NCBI RefSeq assembly: GCF_029210365.1
Contig: NZ_JARGES010000043.1
Coordinates: forward strand, 434,001-498,000
Length of the DNA: 64,000 bases
Direction: 5' to 3'
From: Mesorhizobium sp. YIM 152430
GTDB taxonomy: Bacteria > Pseudomonadota > Alphaproteobacteria > Rhizobiales > Rhizobiaceae
The translations under genes were made by a program, and so were the position numbers. The notes under the pieces are model-generated. The model was not told the DNA's origin, ran no database searches, and was given only the letters and a program-made list of their open reading frames with translations. Shown here piece by piece: positions 15,828 to 25,763 of this stretch (within the stretch, counting starts at the first letter, position 1; each line of letters opens with the position of its first letter).

Positions 15828-17011
15828 CTATTTTGATCCAACCGAGCAAGTAAACCTATTTTGTCGCGGCTTCTTACTTCTGCACGCTCGATCAGGTGGC
15901 CGTATATATTCAATGTGGTCGTGACGTTGGTATGCCCCATCAACTGCTGAATCCGTTTCAGGTTTAATCGCGATTCTATCAGCATCGACGCATAGAAGTG
16001 GCGCAGGTCGTAAGGCGAGTATTTCGGGCGCTCAATTTTGCGACCGTCAACCTCCACCTCTTCGACCAACCCTGCCTCGAAACAAGCGGCCGCGAAGGCC
16101 TGCGCCCTCCAGTTGGACACCGCTTGCCAGCGACCGGTCGAAGTGGGGAACACAAGATCGTATTTGTTTGTGGGAGCGTGGTTATCTGCGTAGTGGAGCA
16201 CCATGTCCGCGGTGTCGGGACTCAGATCGATCCAGCGCCAACCGGCCGGGGTCTTTGTGACGGATATTTTGTCGCCGTTGCGCTCGATCGCCCGATCAAC
16301 CTTCACCTCGGTGCGGCTGACATTGAAACGTGGGAGAGCCAGGTACTCTCCCGGTCTCATTCCGGTATCAGCTGCCAGATAGATCATCGGGCGGTTCCGA
16401 CGCCACGCCCGGGCGACTTGACGATTTCGATGATTGGCAAGCCGGTCGGCAGCAGCGAGCAACGCCTGAACCTCCTCGAAGCTAGGAGGACAGACCGGCT
16501 GCTCGTACCTGGAGGCGGTACTGACCGTAATTCCAGACGCGGGATTGCTGCCGATATGTCCACGCAAGGCCATCTCTTTCATGACGGTCTGGAAGTAGGT
16601 AAGCGTTTTGCGGGCCAGATAACGGGATGGACAATTCCCCAGCAGCCACGAGCGGAACTCTACAATATCAGGAGCCTGAAGCTCGCGAAGCGGCTTTTCC
16701 CAGACGTATCCCTTCATGTAGTCGGCGAAATAGCGATAGGATTTAAGGGTAAAAGTAGTCACTGGCTCGTTACCGTCCGTCCCCTCTTTCTCACAGATAT
16801 CCAGCCAACGGTCGATCGCCTGAGGCACGGTCTTGACGGAGCCATCGATAACGCCGTCGGAGTAGCGCGTCGCGCCGCTTTCCACGAAAGCGCGCGCCTC
16901 CTTCAGAGTATCAAACGTAGCGTAGGAATACCCGCTTGAAGTACCGGGACGCGCATAGCGCACTTGGTATGTAACCCCTTTTGAACCTTCTCTTTTTCTT
17001 ATATCTGCCAT
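15800..17011 (-). CDS. Tyrosine-type site-specific integrase
   Basis: The 403-aa phage-type integrase has the catalytic set Arg219 (DTGMRPGEYLAL), Arg337 (YDLRHFYASML), His360 (LMGHTNVTTT) and the nucleophile Tyr370 (LNIYGHL). The first position of the usual HxxR box is Tyr334 instead of His, a known variant. N-terminal residues 60-160 form the SAM-like core-binding domain, and the first ~50 residues are the arm-binding region (MADIRKREGSKGVTYQVRYA). It adjoins a tRNA-Arg(TCT) fragment at its 3' end, so its target is probably that tRNA. The gene is AT-richer than the island average. Two small genes precede it on the same strand. Confidence 0.9.
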   Translation of the reverse strand: MADIRKREGSKGVTYQVRYARPGTSSGYSYATFDTLKEARAFVESGATRYSDGVIDGSVKTVPQAIDRWLDICEKEGTDGNEPVTTFTLKSYRYFADYMKGYVWEKPLRELQAPDIVEFRSWLLGNCPSRYLARKTLTYFQTVMKEMALRGHIGSNPASGITVSTASRYEQPVCPPSFEEVQALLAAADRLANHRNRQVARAWRRNRPMIYLAADTGMRPGEYLALPRFNVSRTEVKVDRAIERNGDKISVTKTPAGWRWIDLSPDTADMVLHYADNHAPTNKYDLVFPTSTGRWQAVSNWRAQAFAAACFEAGLVEEVEVDGRKIERPKYSPYDLRHFYASMLIESRLNLKRIQQLMGHTNVTTTLNIYGHLIERAEVRSRDKIGLLARLDQNSCGESVAAE

Positions 17012-17068
17012 AAGATTATTCTACTTTTATATGCTACGCTTCAGTAAACATGATGTAGATTCATCAAG

Positions 17069-17311
17069 TCAATCCTTATTAATGAAGTTATTTTCAGCTT
17101 CTATTTGCAGCTGCCGATAGATATCCACTAGCGTGCCCTTCTCGATTTTCAACGTTCCTTCAATAGGATCGACGAAAAACGGCAGCTTGCGCCGCCCCAA
17201 AACATCCTTGTCGGCGGCGCGTTTCATCTGCCGGCTCGATAGCTCAACGCCCATCTCCGCCAGCACCTGCCGAGCCTGCTCCAGCCCGATATATTGCGGT
17301 GGCAGCTTCAT
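17069..17311 (-). CDS. Excisionase-like small DNA-binding protein, 80 aa
   Basis: The pattern YIGLEQARQVLAEMGVELSS followed by RQMKRAADKDVLGRRKLPFF and a strand-hairpin (VDPIEGTLKIEKGTL) resembles the winged-helix excisionase/AlpA-like fold. Such proteins steer integrases toward excision. It sits between the integrase (57 bases downstream) and the 79-aa gene (11 bases upstream) on the same strand, which supports a role as recombination directionality factor. This is inferred from fold pattern and position. Confidence 0.55.
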   Translation of the reverse strand: MKLPPQYIGLEQARQVLAEMGVELSSRQMKRAADKDVLGRRKLPFFVDPIEGTLKIEKGTLVDIYRQLQIEAENNFINKD

Positions 17312-17322
17312 CCTTTGCTCCG

Positions 17323-17562
17323 CTACGGCACGAAATCATCAGCGGCGGACTTGTACGGCCCGCGCTTGGTGATCTTGTCGATGGCCTTGCCAAGGGGCGT
17401 TCGCGGCACAACGACCTCGCCGAACTCATCTGTCGGCGTGAAATACAAAGACACGCCACGGGCATGATGTATCGCGTACTCGTCCTCGAATTCTGAAATC
17501 GTTTCCCACAAAGCCTGACGCATCTCTTTAAAGGTCATGCCGTCATAAAATTTCATCAACAT
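17323..17562 (-). CDS. Hypothetical 79-aa protein of the integrase operon
   Basis: The protein contains MTFKEMRQALWETISEFEDE and a Lys/Arg-rich end (KAIDKITKRGPYKSAADDFV). No family was recognised. The ATG at 17562 (or 17556) is preferred over a TTG at 17589, because a consensus promoter -10 box ends only 8 bases from that TTG. It is the first gene of a minus-strand run with the excisionase-like and integrase genes. Confidence 0.6.
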   Translation of the reverse strand: MLMKFYDGMTFKEMRQALWETISEFEDEYAIHHARGVSLYFTPTDEFGEVVVPRTPLGKAIDKITKRGPYKSAADDFVP

Positions 17563-17588
17563 CAAACAACCTGCGAATAGTCTCTCCA

Positions 17589-17604
17589 ATACTTAAATTA
17601 TACC
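17589..17604. repeat. 16-bp AT-rich motif, copy 2 (identical at 264-279)
   Basis: The motif atacttaaattatacc is identical to copy 1 and here contains the -10 box of the integrase-operon promoter on the minus strand. The near-palindrome could be bound by an element regulator. Confidence 0.6.
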
Positions 17605-17626
17605 GCGGAGGCTGCGCCGTTTTCAA
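17597..17626 (-). promoter_or_regulatory. Promoter of the integrase operon
   Basis: On the minus strand, TTGAAA (17626-17621) and TATAAT (17602-17597) are separated by 18 bases. This is close to the sigma-70 consensus, with the expected transcription start about 25 bases before the ATG at 17562. Confidence 0.7.
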
Positions 17627-17866
17627 ATTTGCGAATCCAGCAAACCCGCAGAAAACCGGCCTTCACACCCGTTTTGCGATCAGACCGGTTGCATTGTGCA
17701 AACCCTGCGCGCCAACACCGACGGGCAGTCCGTCCACGCCGCCTCTGCGATCCCTCTTTGCCTTTCCTTGTCTTCTCGTCCGACCACAGCGCCTTCCCGG
17801 GCGATGATCTGTGTGCGGGGCCGAAAGGCCCTGATGGTCGGGGCCTCCGAAGACAAGGAGACGACG

Positions 17867-18061
17867 ATGTCCCGCATCATCACCATGAACGACCTGCACG
17901 GCCGGTCGCTGGCTGAACTGCACGTCCTGCATCATGAGCTGCAACAGGCCTTGGCCGGAACGGCTCCCGGCACCGACGCGCAGCGTCAGGCGCTGGCAAG
18001 CCTTGAAGCCATCCGCCGGATGATCCGGCTGCGGCAACAGGCTCTCAGCCCGCGCTTCTGA
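17867..18061 (+). CDS. Small hypothetical protein upstream of the serine recombinase, 64 aa
   Basis: The start MSRIITMNDLHGRSLAELHV is preceded by aaggag at 17855-17860. A longer in-frame reading from 17696 lacks a ribosome binding site and has an unlikely N-terminus. The protein is a short helical hairpin (HVLHHELQQAL...RQALASLEAIRRMIRLR) with no recognised domain. A GGGCC-GAAA-GGCCC hairpin (17818-17831) lies in its leader. It is followed by a terminator, so it is a separate unit from the recombinase genes, although the position suggests a linked role. Confidence 0.6.
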   Translation: MSRIITMNDLHGRSLAELHVLHHELQQALAGTAPGTDAQRQALASLEAIRRMIRLRQQALSPRF

Positions 18062-18068
18062 CGCATCG

Positions 18069-18097
18069 CCGGTCCCGCGCCAGCGGGGCCGGTTTTC
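18069..18097 (+). terminator. Terminator after the 64-aa gene
   Basis: The stem CCGGTCCCGC / GCGGGGCCGG (18069-18092, one wobble pair) is followed by TTTTC. It lies 7 bases past the stop codon. Confidence 0.6.
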
Positions 18098-18105
18098 TCA
18101 CGAGA

Positions 18106-18126
18106 TTCCACGCGGTTTCCACGCGG
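18106..18126. repeat. Direct repeat TTCCACGCGG, two copies 11 bp apart
   Basis: The copies at 18106-18115 and 18117-18126 are separated by one base, giving an 11-bp period (about one helix turn). They lie upstream of the recombinase operon and could be a binding site. Confidence 0.4.
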
Positions 18127-18181
18127 CACGCCGCCTCCGCGAAGGCGCACCTTTCTCGCAAAGGCACGAAAGGAGCGCCCC

Positions 18182-18226
18182 ATGATTACCAACTCTCTCA
18201 CGCGCCACGGCGCGGATAACACCTAA
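18182..18226 (+). CDS. Possible 14-codon leader peptide
   Basis: The ATG at 18182 has a strong aaaggag site 8-9 bases upstream and opens a 14-codon frame (MITNSLTRHGADNT) ending 18 bases before the next gene. It may be a leader peptide or simply a translated remnant. Confidence 0.25.
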   Translation: MITNSLTRHGADNT

Positions 18227-18244
18227 GGCAGCGGGACCGCGCCG

Positions 18245-18465
18245 ATGCGCCGCCACCCGCATCAGAACGGCACGACTGGCCGGTCCCCGCAGCCTGCGCT
18301 GGAGGTTAAAAGCGACCTCCAGCGCAACCACCCGATCACCGAGGAAGAACTCGCCGTCATTGAAGCCTTCCTGCTCCCTGAACTGCTCGCCATTCTTGAT
18401 GACTCGAAAGAGCCGCAAAGACCGGCAAAGCTGAAGCGCAAGGAAGCTCTCGCGGAACCACGCCG

Positions 18466-18469
<4 letters not shown>
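18245..18469 (+). CDS. Small hypothetical protein coupled to the serine recombinase, 74 aa
   Basis: The 74-residue protein has a central helix ITEEELAVIEAFLLPELLAI flanked by basic ends. It overlaps the recombinase gene by 4 bases (ATGA), so the two are translationally coupled. This makes an accessory role in recombination likely, but there is no recognised domain. Confidence 0.55.
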
Positions 18470-20180
<1,711 letters not shown>

Positions 20181-20389
20181 TAGCCGCGTTGGTCATAGCC
20201 GAACCGGCGATGGGCTTCAACAGGTGAATGGCCGGTCTTCGCGGCTGATGCGAGAACGGGATCGATCCGGTCGGCGCGTCGAATCGCCGCGAGTTGCTCG
20301 CTCTGTGTCACGTTTTCGTCACCGCGCCTTCGGATTGCAGACGCATTGGACTGACACAAGCGCGGCGTCATCAACAAGCCAGAGCGACC

Positions 20390-20929
20390 ATGAACCGACC
20401 GTTTGCAGCGGCGATCCTCATCGCCATCGCCGCCTTCAGCGCCCCTGCGCGCGCCAACGCAGCCCCGCTGCCCGAAAAACCCGAGATAGCCGCGGATGCG
20501 CCTGCCAGTCGCAGCTACAACAAGGAGATCGAATGTCTGACGGCAGCGATCTACTTCGAAGCGCGCGGCGAACCCGTCCGGGGCCAGAACATGGTGGCCC
20601 AGGTGGTCCTGAACCGCGTCGAGAGCCGTTTCTATCCCGACAGCGTCTGCGATGTCGTCTACCAGAATGCGCATCGGAGGAATGCCTGCCAATTTTCCTT
20701 TGCCTGCGACGATCTTCCGGATGAATTTTCCGAGCCTGCCGCACACGCCATGGCGCGCAAGATCGCCGTCTTCGCCTTCAATTGCGACGAGGACTGCAAG
20801 GCATCGCGCGGCGAGATCGCCCAGTCGACCCACTACCATGCCGACTATGTCGCCCCCTTCTGGTCGAAGAAACTGCAGAAGACCGGGAAGGTCGGCAGCC
20901 ACATCTTCTACTACACGGCATCTATGTAG
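20390..20929 (+). CDS. SleB-type cell wall hydrolase, secreted
   Basis: After a signal peptide (MNRPFAAAILIAIAAFSAPA, cleavage after ARANA) the 179-aa protein carries the hydrolase_2/SleB signature: ECLTAAIYFEARGEP with the catalytic Glu, NMVAQVVLNRV, VCDVVYQ and CQFSFACD. These enzymes cleave peptidoglycan in cell-wall remodelling. The start at 20390 is chosen because it opens the signal peptide; the Shine-Dalgarno is weak. It is the first chromosomal gene right of the island. Confidence 0.85.
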   Translation: MNRPFAAAILIAIAAFSAPARANAAPLPEKPEIAADAPASRSYNKEIECLTAAIYFEARGEPVRGQNMVAQVVLNRVESRFYPDSVCDVVYQNAHRRNACQFSFACDDLPDEFSEPAAHAMARKIAVFAFNCDEDCKASRGEIAQSTHYHADYVAPFWSKKLQKTGKVGSHIFYYTASM

Positions 20930-21007
20930 CGGTCCTGACACGGGAAGATGACTGGCCTTTCGCGCTGCCATCGGCCACGGTCGGCGCATAGGACGGAGGC
21001 GGACATC

Positions 21008-22099
21008 GTGGCGGGACGAATTGTGCTGGTCGGCGGCGGCCATACCCATGTCCATCTCGTGGAAGCGTTCGGCAAGGCGCCATTGGTCGGCTGGCGCGTT
21101 CTTCTGGTCTCGCCGGAACCGAAGACGGCCTATTCGGGCATGGTTCCCGGCGTCATCGCAGGTCATTACCGGCGCGAGGCCCTTGAAATCGATCTGGAGC
21201 GATTGTGCGCGGCGTATGGAATCGACTTTCGCCTGGCGCGGGCGGTCGGGATCGATCGAACCGGCAAGCGGCTGCACCTCGAAGGCGGCGGCGAAATCTG
21301 CTATGATCTCCTCTCGCTCGACGTCGGCAGCGCATCGGCGACGAATGGCATCGCCGGCGCCGTCGAGCATGGCCTGCCGGTCAAGCCGGTCGGCGATCTC
21401 CTCGACAGGTTGGAGACGCACATATCATCCAAGGGTCGGGATGGACCGGAGCGGATCACGGTCGTCGGCGGTGGGCCGGCCGGCATCGAGATCGTACTCG
21501 CCCTGCGCCAGCGCCTCGCCAGCGCGTCGCTTGCGCTGGTCTCGGCCGGCCCTCTTCTCGAAGCGCATCCGCCGGGGGTTCGCCGCCATATCCGGCATGT
21601 CCTTGCGCGCCGCGCTGTCGATGTCGAGGAAAGCCAAGCCGTCGCTGCGATCGGGCAGACGGAAATCGAACTTGCCGATGGTCGCCGCCTCGAATCCGAT
21701 CTGACCCTTCTGGCGACGGGAGCCGCAGCGCCCGCTTGGCTGGCGCAAACCGGTCTGCGGCTTGCGAATGGCTTCATTGCTGTTCAGCCGACCCTCCAAA
21801 CGATGAGCGACCCGGACATTTTCGCTGCCGGCGATTGCGCGACGATCGTCGGTTCCGAGCGGCCGAAGGCGGGCGTCTTCGCGGTCCGCGCCGGGCCGCC
21901 GCTGGCCGCCAATCTGCGCGCCCACGCGCAAGGCAGGCCGCTGCGGCCCTGGTCGCCGCAGGAAACCTATCTGACGCTCATGGCGACCGGCGGGCGACAT
22001 GCAGTCGCCTCGCGCGGCGCATTCTTCGTTGCCGGCCATTGGGTCTGGCGTCTGAAGGACTGGATCGACCGAAGCTGGCTGCGCCGCTATACGTGCTGA
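21008..22099 (+). CDS. FAD-dependent pyridine nucleotide-disulfide oxidoreductase family protein
   Basis: The GTG start (ggagg at 20994-20998) opens VAGRIVLVGGGHTHVHLVEA, an FAD-binding Rossmann motif of the branch with HTHVH. It continues with a second dinucleotide motif (ITVVGGGPAGIEIVLAL) and the FAD-closing DPDIFAAGDCA. The 363-aa length fits this family, related to NADH dehydrogenase type II and to the oxidoreductase domain sometimes fused to selenide water dikinase. No SelD gene is seen here, so the substrate is unknown. It is probably peripheral to the membrane. Confidence 0.75.
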   Translation: MAGRIVLVGGGHTHVHLVEAFGKAPLVGWRVLLVSPEPKTAYSGMVPGVIAGHYRREALEIDLERLCAAYGIDFRLARAVGIDRTGKRLHLEGGGEICYDLLSLDVGSASATNGIAGAVEHGLPVKPVGDLLDRLETHISSKGRDGPERITVVGGGPAGIEIVLALRQRLASASLALVSAGPLLEAHPPGVRRHIRHVLARRAVDVEESQAVAAIGQTEIELADGRRLESDLTLLATGAAAPAWLAQTGLRLANGFIAVQPTLQTMSDPDIFAAGDCATIVGSERPKAGVFAVRAGPPLAANLRAHAQGRPLRPWSPQETYLTLMATGGRHAVASRGAFFVAGHWVWRLKDWIDRSWLRRYTC

Positions 22100-22150
22100 T
22101 CCGATGTCGAACATCCGTGCCGCTTGACGCCGCGTCTTGTTCGCGTCACA

Positions 22151-22165
22151 AGTGGTATGACCACT
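22151..22165. promoter_or_regulatory. FadR-type operator AGTGGTatgACCACT
   Basis: A perfect 6-bp inverted repeat with a 3-base centre contains TGGT-N3-ACCA, the core recognised by several FadR-subfamily GntR regulators. It lies 23 bases upstream of the GntR start, so autoregulation and control of the downstream TRAP operon are likely. Confidence 0.65.
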
Positions 22166-22188
22166 GTAAGGCCACTGGGAGGAACAAG

Positions 22189-22941
22189 GTGCTTTCGGAG
22201 GGAGCTGAGGAACTGCTCGGCACGGAAAAGGTGTTCGCCTATTTTCGCGAACAACTTCTATCCGGCGCGCTCAATGCCGGCGACCGCCTCCTTGGCGAGC
22301 GCGAACTGGCGCTGCGCCTTGGTGTGTCACGTCCGGTTCTGCGCGAAACGCTACGCTCGCTCGCCATGCTCGGATTCCTCGACATCCGTCACGGCAAGGG
22401 CGCCTATGTGCGTCACGCCGACGTCTCCGTACTCACGGATTTCTTCACCTTCTGCCTTGCCCAGCAGCCCGACATTCTCGACGACGTGATGGAAGCGCGC
22501 GTTGCTATCGAGTGCCAGGCGATCCGGCTTGCCTGCCAGCGCGCCAGCGCCAGCGACATCGAGCGGATCGGCGCCCTGCTTCGAACTCTCGGCGAGACGC
22601 TGCACGATCCTGTCGCCGGCGCCGAGGCGGATTTCGCGTTCCACATGGCGTTGGTCGAGGCCGGCCGCAGCCCGGCGCTGATCATGCTCTACCAGTCGAT
22701 CTCGGAGCTTCTGCGTCGAAGCCATGTCCAGCGGCGGCGCCAGACGGCGTTCGTGCCCGACATCCGTGATTCCCTGTTCGAGGCGCATCGGGAGGTGTTT
22801 CTTTCGATCGTCGAGCGCGACGGCGACGCTGCCGACCGACGTCTTCGCGATCACTTCGCCATCGGCGATGAGCTCCGCCGCAAGAGCTACATCGCCGCGT
22901 ACACGCAGACTGCGGCGATCAGTCGTGACAAAATCACCTAG
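22189..22941 (+). CDS. GntR-family (FadR subfamily) transcriptional regulator
   Basis: The 250-aa protein has an N-terminal winged helix (KVFAYFREQLLSGALNAGDR, then LLGERELALRLGVSRPVLRE) and a C-terminal FCD ligand-binding domain with its metal-binding helices (DFAFHMALVEAG, DSLFEAHREVFLSI). The GTG start at 22189 has gggagga at 22177-22183. It is directly upstream of dctPQM-rpiB (12 bases before dctP), which is presumably its regulon. The ligand is probably the transported acid or its catabolite. Confidence 0.85.
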   Translation: MLSEGAEELLGTEKVFAYFREQLLSGALNAGDRLLGERELALRLGVSRPVLRETLRSLAMLGFLDIRHGKGAYVRHADVSVLTDFFTFCLAQQPDILDDVMEARVAIECQAIRLACQRASASDIERIGALLRTLGETLHDPVAGAEADFAFHMALVEAGRSPALIMLYQSISELLRRSHVQRRRQTAFVPDIRDSLFEAHREVFLSIVERDGDAADRRLRDHFAIGDELRRKSYIAAYTQTAAISRDKIT

Positions 22942-22953
22942 GGAGGAAGTCCA

Positions 22954-23946
22954 ATGTTTCATTCGCGTATCCTGAAATTGTTAGCTGCGACCACCATTGC
23001 GGTCGGTGTTGCCGCTGCCGCCCACGCGGCCGAGTTGCGTTATGCCCATGTTGGCGCTGACGGTGACATCCAGACGATCTTCGCGACAGAGGCGGCCGCC
23101 GGCATCGCCGAGGCGACGGCCGACGCCGTGACCGTTCAGGTCTATCCGGCCAGCCAGCTCGGCGGCGTCGCCGAAATGGTAGACGGCGTTCGCATGGGGT
23201 CGATTTCGATGGGACACCACGATTTCGCGTCGCTCGCGCGCATCGTGCCCGAAGTGGCCGCCTTCAATGCGCCCTTCATCTATCGCGACGGCGCTCATGC
23301 GCTCGCTGCGACCGACCCTCAAAATTCGCCTGCCCTTCAGGCGATCAACGAGAAGCTCGTGGCCGAAGGCGGCGTGCGCATCATCGGCCGCATCTATCGC
23401 GGCGCCCGGCACATCTCGTCCAACTTCGAGGTGAAGTCTCCCGCCGACCTCGAAGGCAAGCCGTTCCGCGCCGTTCCGCTCGATCTGTGGGTATCGATGG
23501 TCAAGGGCTTCGGCGCGACACCGACGCCGGTCGAGGTGGCCGAGCTGCCGACCGCGCTGATGACGGGACTGGTCGTGGGGCAGGAAAACCCATTGACCAT
23601 GATCACCGCGAACAAGCTCTATGAAGTGCAGTCGCATATCGCCCTTACCGGCCACATGCAGGCCGTTCTGGCCGTGTTCGTGAACGAGGAAGTCTGGCAG
23701 GGGCTGGAAGAAGGGCAGCGTCAGGCCATTACCGAAGTTCTCGAGCGCGAGGCGCAGGAATCGCTCGTCATGGCGACCGAATCCGAGGTTGAGCTCATCG
23801 AAGAGGTCAAGAGCCACGGGATGACTGTCGTGACGGAGGCCGAAGGCCTCGATCTCGACGCCTTCCGCGCACAGGTGCTGGAGCAGATCCGCGCCGATTT
23901 CCCGTCCTACGAGACGTATATCGAGCAGATCGCTGCCGTCGAATAA
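22954..23946 (+). CDS. dctP: TRAP transporter solute-binding protein (DctP family)
   Basis: The protein begins with a signal peptide (MFHSRILKLLAATTIAVGVA, cleavage after AHA) and reads on as a DctP-type protein: LRYAHVGADGD, VQVYPASQLGGVAEMVDGVR, the MGLVVGQENPLTMI region that forms the ligand site, and VFVNEEVWQGL. It has 330 aa, the normal length. It binds an organic acid in the periplasm and delivers it to the DctQM permease encoded next. A 28-base hairpin separates it from dctQ. The start has ggagg upstream. Confidence 0.9.
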   Translation: MFHSRILKLLAATTIAVGVAAAAHAAELRYAHVGADGDIQTIFATEAAAGIAEATADAVTVQVYPASQLGGVAEMVDGVRMGSISMGHHDFASLARIVPEVAAFNAPFIYRDGAHALAATDPQNSPALQAINEKLVAEGGVRIIGRIYRGARHISSNFEVKSPADLEGKPFRAVPLDLWVSMVKGFGATPTPVEVAELPTALMTGLVVGQENPLTMITANKLYEVQSHIALTGHMQAVLAVFVNEEVWQGLEEGQRQAITEVLEREAQESLVMATESEVELIEEVKSHGMTVVTEAEGLDLDAFRAQVLEQIRADFPSYETYIEQIAAVE

Positions 23947-23963
23947 GGCAAGCACAGTGCTTT

Positions 23964-23991
23964 GCCGGTGGCGACTCCAATCGCCGCCGGC
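23964..23991 (+). promoter_or_regulatory. Intercistronic hairpin between dctP and dctQ
   Basis: The stem GCCGGTGGCGA / TCGCCGCCGGC (one G-U pair, 6-base loop) has no T-run after it. It may protect the dctP mRNA 3' end or attenuate read-through into the permease genes. Confidence 0.5.
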
Positions 23992-24009
23992 CCTTCGGGA
24001 GGTTCGGAA

Positions 24010-24474
24010 ATGGTCATCGTCAAGCGCGCACTGGGCGCGTTCTGCGTGCTTGTGCTGGTGGCGTTGGTCGCCGTACCGTTCACGCAGGTCATCATGCGCG
24101 ACGTCTTCGGCGCCGCGATCGTCGGCGCGGAGGAGTTCACGCGCTTCCTTTTGATCGTGCTCGTCTTTACCGCCTTCCCGCTTGTCGTGCTCGACCACGA
24201 GAACATCGTCATGGCGGAATTTCTCAATGCGATGCCCACCGGCCTGCGCAGGGCGCTGACCTTCGCCATCACGGCGGCAGCGGTCATCGCAGCTTGTTTC
24301 GTCGCCTATGTCGCCTGGCAAACCATCTTCCGCAATCTCAACAATGCGACGCCGACGCTCAAGATTCCGTTCTGGCTGTTCCTGGGCGCGACCTTCTTCG
24401 GCTTCGCGGCCGCGACGCTCAGTCACCTGATCGACCTGCGCCATCCGCCGCGCGAAGAAACCAAGGTGCTCTGA
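24010..24474 (+). CDS. dctQ: TRAP transporter small permease (DctQ)
   Basis: The 154-aa protein has four predicted transmembrane helices (AFCVLVLVALVAVPFTQVIM; FLLIVLVFTAFPLVVLDHEN; AITAAAVIAACFVAYVAW; WLFLGATFFGFAAATLSHL). The DVFGAAIVGAEEFTRFLL segment is typical of DctQ. It is the small membrane subunit of the tripartite transporter. The start at 24010 follows gggagg. It ends one base before the ATG of dctM. Confidence 0.85.
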   Translation: MVIVKRALGAFCVLVLVALVAVPFTQVIMRDVFGAAIVGAEEFTRFLLIVLVFTAFPLVVLDHENIVMAEFLNAMPTGLRRALTFAITAAAVIAACFVAYVAWQTIFRNLNNATPTLKIPFWLFLGATFFGFAAATLSHLIDLRHPPREETKVL

Positions 24475-24475
24475 C

Positions 24476-25750
24476 ATGGGTCTTGCAGTCATCGGTGCCT
24501 TTCTCGTGCTGTTCATTGCCGGCTTTCCGGTCGTCTATGCGATCCTCATCCCCTCCATCGTCTACGTGCTGATCGAGGGCTTGCCCTACGGATTGCTCGT
24601 TCAGCGCATCACCTACGCGCTCGATTCCTTTCCGCTGGTGGCCGTTCCGATCTTCATCTTTGTCGGCAACCTGATGAATTCGGCCGGCATCACCGATCGC
24701 ATCTTCCGGTTCGCCGACACTGCGGTCGGTCGTTTTCCGGGCGGCCTTGCCCAGGTCAACATCTTTTCGAGCCTTATCTTTTCGGGCATGTCGGGCGCGG
24801 CGCTTGCCGATGTCGGCGGGCTTGGCCGTATCGAGATCGCAGCGATGAAGAAAAAGGGGTTCACCGCGCCCTTTTCGGCGGCTGTTACCGGCGCCTCGGC
24901 CGTCGTCGGGCCGATCTTCCCGCCTTCGATCCCGCTGATCGTCTACGGCTCGGTGACGAGCGTCTCAATCGTCCAGCTCCTTCTGGCGGGCATCGTTCCC
25001 GCGCTCGTCTGCGTCGTGCTGCTTATGCTGACGACGGTCTTCCTGTCCTACCGATACAATCTGCCGCGCTCCGAGCGCTGGCCGACGCTGCGCGAGCTTG
25101 GGGGCGATCTGCTGCCCGCGCTCCCCGCGCTGCTGGCACCGGTGCTGATGATCGCGGGAATGCTGCTCGGCCTCTTCACGCCCACCGAAGCCGCAGCCGT
25201 AACCGTCGTCTATGTGCTGGCGATCAGCGCGATCTTCTACCGCGATCTGACATTCGAGCATTTGTGGCAGGCGCTGATTTTGACGGTGAAGAGCACCAGC
25301 GCGATCCTGATCATCGTCGCGGTTGCTGCCATGTTCGGCTGGATTCTCGCCGTCGAGCAGATTCCGCAGGATTTCGCCCGCTGGATTCTCAAGTTCTCGA
25401 CCGATCCGATCGTGCTTCTGATCGTCGCCAACCTGATTTTCTTCATTGCCGGCATGTTTCTCGATTCGACGACCGCGACGCTGCTTGTTGTTCCGGTCAT
25501 CGCGCCACCGATGATCCTGGCGGGCATCGATCCGGTTCACCTGGGCATCATTGCCATCTTCAACCTGATGTTCGGTCTTTTGACCCCGCCGATGGGGTTG
25601 TCGCTGTTCCTGTTGTCGAGCATCGCGAAAGTGTCGCTGCGCCAGTTGCTGCGCGCCCTCGTTCCGTTCTACGTGCCGCTTCTTGCGACACTTGCCATCA
25701 TCACCTTCTGGGAAGGCCTCGTCCTGTGGCTTCCCTCCATGCTACGCTAA
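24476..25750 (+). CDS. dctM: TRAP transporter large permease (DctM)
   Basis: The 424-aa integral membrane protein has about 12 helices and DctM hallmarks: FIFVGNLMNSAGITDRIFRF, IFSSLIFSGMSGAALADVGG, SAVVGPIFPPSIPLIVYG and LTPPMGLSLFLLSSI. It forms the sodium-coupled translocation pathway. It lies in one operon with dctP, dctQ and the RpiB-family gene. Confidence 0.92.
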   Translation: MGLAVIGAFLVLFIAGFPVVYAILIPSIVYVLIEGLPYGLLVQRITYALDSFPLVAVPIFIFVGNLMNSAGITDRIFRFADTAVGRFPGGLAQVNIFSSLIFSGMSGAALADVGGLGRIEIAAMKKKGFTAPFSAAVTGASAVVGPIFPPSIPLIVYGSVTSVSIVQLLLAGIVPALVCVVLLMLTTVFLSYRYNLPRSERWPTLRELGGDLLPALPALLAPVLMIAGMLLGLFTPTEAAAVTVVYVLAISAIFYRDLTFEHLWQALILTVKSTSAILIIVAVAAMFGWILAVEQIPQDFARWILKFSTDPIVLLIVANLIFFIAGMFLDSTTATLLVVPVIAPPMILAGIDPVHLGIIAIFNLMFGLLTPPMGLSLFLLSSIAKVSLRQLLRALVPFYVPLLATLAIITFWEGLVLWLPSMLR

Positions 25751-25763
25751 ACTTGGAGTGCAC

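Noticed and set aside
22981-24516. Minus-strand frame of 511 codons opposite dctP and dctQ
   Set aside because: Shadow of the real TRAP genes; no motif, no start signal.
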